This document shows, in pieces, positions 62,331 to 64,000 of a stretch of 64,000 nt of DNA. Every line of letters begins with the position of its first letter. Position 1 is the first letter of the stretch. The notes beneath the pieces are model-generated. The model was not told the origin of the DNA. It saw only the letters and a list, made by a program, of their open reading frames with translations, and ran no database searches. Made by a program: the position numbers and the translations under genes. Source of the DNA: Streptomyces sp. HB132 (lineage in GTDB: Bacteria > Actinomycetota > Actinomycetes > Streptomycetales > Streptomycetaceae); NCBI RefSeq assembly GCF_016909575.1, contig NZ_JAFBGA010000002.1:248001-312000 (forward strand), read 5' to 3'.

Positions 62331-63257
62331 ATGGAACGAGTGCACACGGAACGCTCGCGCCCGGACGGGGTGCGACGGATCGGCCCGTACCACCTCATCA
62401 CCCGCATCGATGCGAGCGGTCCCGGCCAACCCCCGGTGCCTGAGCGCCGGTTCGTCGGACGCAGCGCGGACGGTGATCGCACGGTACTCATCAGCGCACC
62501 GCTCGACGGCGCCGATCCGGAGCGCTTCCTCGTCGAGGCCGACGCGGGCCGCCGGCTCATGGGCCCGTGGGTGCTGCCCGTCGCCGAGTTGGCCTCCCCG
62601 TCCGAGGCTCCCTGGTACGCCTCTCCGTACCTTCCCCTGCTCCCGCTCCCGGTGGCTCTCGCCGTACACGGCGGCCCGCTGCCCGAGCGGACGGTCCGCG
62701 CCCTGGGCGCGGCCCTGGCCGAGACCCTTGCCGGCGCGCACGCCGTCGGCATCGTGCACGCCGGCCTGTCCCCCGCCTCGGTGCTCCTCGCCTGGAACGG
62801 ACCGCGTCTGAGCTGCTTCGGCGCGGTCCGCACGGCTGCCCCGGACGGTGAGCAGCGCACCGGCCTGCCCGGGCTGGAGCCGGGCAGCCTGCCCCCCGAG
62901 CAGGCGTCGGGCGGGCGGCCCAGGCCCCCCGGCGACGTCTACGGGCTGGGCGCGGTCCTGGCATACGCGGCGACCGGTCACACCGTCCCCGACGCCACGG
63001 AACTCCCCGCCTCACTGCGGTCGTCGGTCGCGCGTTGCCTGACGCGCGACGCCGCCGCCCGGCCGACCGCGTCCGAACTGGTGGGCGCGTTGGCCCAAGT
63101 GGCGTCCACCCCCACGGCAACGGTCCTGGACTCGGCCGGTGTGCTGCTCGGCCCTGGCTGGCTGCCGAGCCGGGTGGTCGCGGCCGTCGCGCGCCAGTCC
63201 GCGGAGGTCCTCGCCGCGGAAGTCCGTACTCCGCTCCCACCGACGGCCAGGATCTGA
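62331..63257 (+). CDS. Ser/Thr kinase-like protein, predicted pseudokinase
   Basis: A 308-residue protein with the outline of a Hanks-type kinase, but key residues are replaced. The glycine loop is absent (RIDASGPGQPPVPERRFVG), the catalytic loop is HAGLSPASVLL instead of HRDLKPxNV, and SCFGAVR replaces DFG. Downstream kinase parts survive: LPPEQASGGRPRPPGDVYGLGAVLAYAATGHTV and RCLTRDAAARPTASELV. So it should not phosphorylate but may bind or regulate. GGGGGGA 8 bp before ATG. An active-looking kinase gene follows 4 bp later, suggesting a partner pair. Confidence 0.85.
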   Translation: MERVHTERSRPDGVRRIGPYHLITRIDASGPGQPPVPERRFVGRSADGDRTVLISAPLDGADPERFLVEADAGRRLMGPWVLPVAELASPSEAPWYASPYLPLLPLPVALAVHGGPLPERTVRALGAALAETLAGAHAVGIVHAGLSPASVLLAWNGPRLSCFGAVRTAAPDGEQRTGLPGLEPGSLPPEQASGGRPRPPGDVYGLGAVLAYAATGHTVPDATELPASLRSSVARCLTRDAAARPTASELVGALAQVASTPTATVLDSAGVLLGPGWLPSRVVAAVARQSAEVLAAEVRTPLPPTARI

Positions 63258-63261
63258 CGCG

Positions 63262-64000
63262 ATGCTCTCCCCTCTGACCCATGACGATCCGGCCGGCCCG
63301 ACCGGCTTCCGGCTGCTCGCACGGCTGGGCCACGGCGGCATGGGAACCGTCTACCTGGCCCGTTCGGCGGGTGGGCGCACCGTCGCCCTGAAGACCATGC
63401 ACCCGTCCATCGCGAACGACCCGGCGGCACGCACCCGCTTCCGCCTGGAGACGGACGCGGCACGCATCATCGGCGGCCACCACGGCGCCGTCGTCGTCGA
63501 CGCCGACCCCCTTGCGCCCTCCCCCTGGCTGGCCACCGAATACGTCCTCGGTCCGCCCCTCGACGACGCCGTCGAACTCTGCGGCCCCCTGCCCCAGGAG
63601 TCCGTCCGCGCCCTGGGCGCCGCACTCGCCGGGGCCCTCGCGCAACTCCACACCTCCGATGTCGTCCACCGCGACCTGAAGCCCTCGAACGTGATGGTCA
63701 CCGCCTACGGCCCGAAGATCATCGACTTCGGCATCGCCCGCGCGTCCGGTGACGACCGCCTCACCCGTGCCGGGTCGGCCGCCGGTACCCCCGCCTTCAT
63801 GTCCCCCGAGCAGGCCGTCGGACAGGAACACACGTCCGCGGGCGACGTGTTCGCCCTCGCGGGGGTCCTGCTCTACGCCGCCACCGGCCACGGGCCGTTC
63901 GGCACCGGGCAGCCCGCGGACCTGCTCTACCGGGTGCGCTACGCCGACCCGGACCTCACGGGCCTTCCCCAGGGTTTGGCCGCGGTCCTCGGCCCCTGTC
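63262..64000 (+). CDS. Ser/Thr protein kinase, 5' part (cut by window edge)
   Basis: The first 246 residues of a Hanks-type kinase. The loop LGHGGMGTVYLA, the ATP-site lysine in VALKTMH, the catalytic loop VVHRDLKPSNVMV, IIDFGIA (DFG), GTPAFMSPEQAVG and GDVFALAGVLLYAATG are all intact. It has no membrane segment within the visible part. It starts 4 bp after the pseudokinase stop, so the two are co-translated. The rest of the gene lies beyond 64000. Confidence 0.95.
   Translation, partial: MLSPLTHDDPAGPTGFRLLARLGHGGMGTVYLARSAGGRTVALKTMHPSIANDPAARTRFRLETDAARIIGGHHGAVVVDADPLAPSPWLATEYVLGPPLDDAVELCGPLPQESVRALGAALAGALAQLHTSDVVHRDLKPSNVMVTAYGPKIIDFGIARASGDDRLTRAGSAAGTPAFMSPEQAVGQEHTSAGDVFALAGVLLYAATGHGPFGTGQPADLLYRVRYADPDLTGLPQGLAAVLGPC

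Noticed and set aside
61143..62981. 612-codon minus frame under the zinc-finger-like and pseudokinase genes
   Set aside because: Arg/Gly/Pro-rich translation without domains; the plus-strand pseudokinase and CPCC protein explain the region better.

Overview
The window is high-GC actinobacterial chromosome, almost certainly Streptomyces. The reasons are the codon-position GC bias, a kynurenine cluster next to a class II fructose-bisphosphate aldolase and pyrE, a dnaK-grpE-dnaJ-hspR operon with HAIR operators, a ParB-type parS 14-mer, and arrays of DUF-type genes typical of the genus. From memory the core gene order resembles the S. coelicolor SCO364x-SCO367x region, but no alignment was run.

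0-37.8 kb is conserved core. It runs: a frameshifted GbsR/MarR regulator; a histidine kinase/response regulator/P450 operon; the kynurenine genes (dioxygenase, kynureninase, formamidase-like hydrolase); an MFS/DUF3151 pair; a PatB-like C-S lyase; fba and pyrE with a parS palindrome between them; an epimerase; an SRPBCC membrane protein; a membrane-bound spermidine-synthase-like protein; DUF2617; a Cys-Gly-rich small protein; an aminotransferase; YbjN; an MFS exporter; clpB; an F420/PNPOx enzyme; then a small accessory locus at 24.4-27.3 kb. That locus has a secreted peptide with four GEISW-type repeats, a small Rieske-like protein and two paralogous TrmB/LuxR-type regulators. After it come hspR-dnaJ-grpE-dnaK, a sugar transferase, an EtfD-like membrane Fe-S protein, a Yip1 protein, a phosphoribosyltransferase, dcd, a zinc-ribbon protein and tRNA-Gly(CCC).

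37.7-52.5 kb is a mobile hotspot. The 3' part of tRNA-Gly (about 44 bp) recurs four more times, dividing the region into four tandem cassettes. Cassette 1 carries a HEAT-like protein and VapBC. Cassette 2 carries a 1598-residue Rhs/YD polymorphic toxin with a DUF6193-like immunity candidate. Cassette 3 carries a Phd antitoxin, a DUF6247-like gene and a RelE-like toxin candidate. Cassette 4 carries DUF5994, GAF/PP2C and STAS genes, several of them broken. No intact integrase is present; only C-terminal relics lie beside the first two att copies, while a conserved arm of about 120 bp precedes each duplicated att.

52.5-64 kb is accessory and decayed. It holds an IS4-type transposase relic, a run of immunity-like small genes, a VapC fragment, a PIG-L deacetylase, a GNAT acetyltransferase, a secreted polysaccharide deacetylase, low-GC orphan sequence, and finally a pseudokinase followed by an active-looking Ser/Thr kinase that runs off the edge.

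The two most notable candidates for something undescribed are the integrase-less toxin/immunity cassette array at tRNA-Gly and the GEISW-repeat peptide locus.
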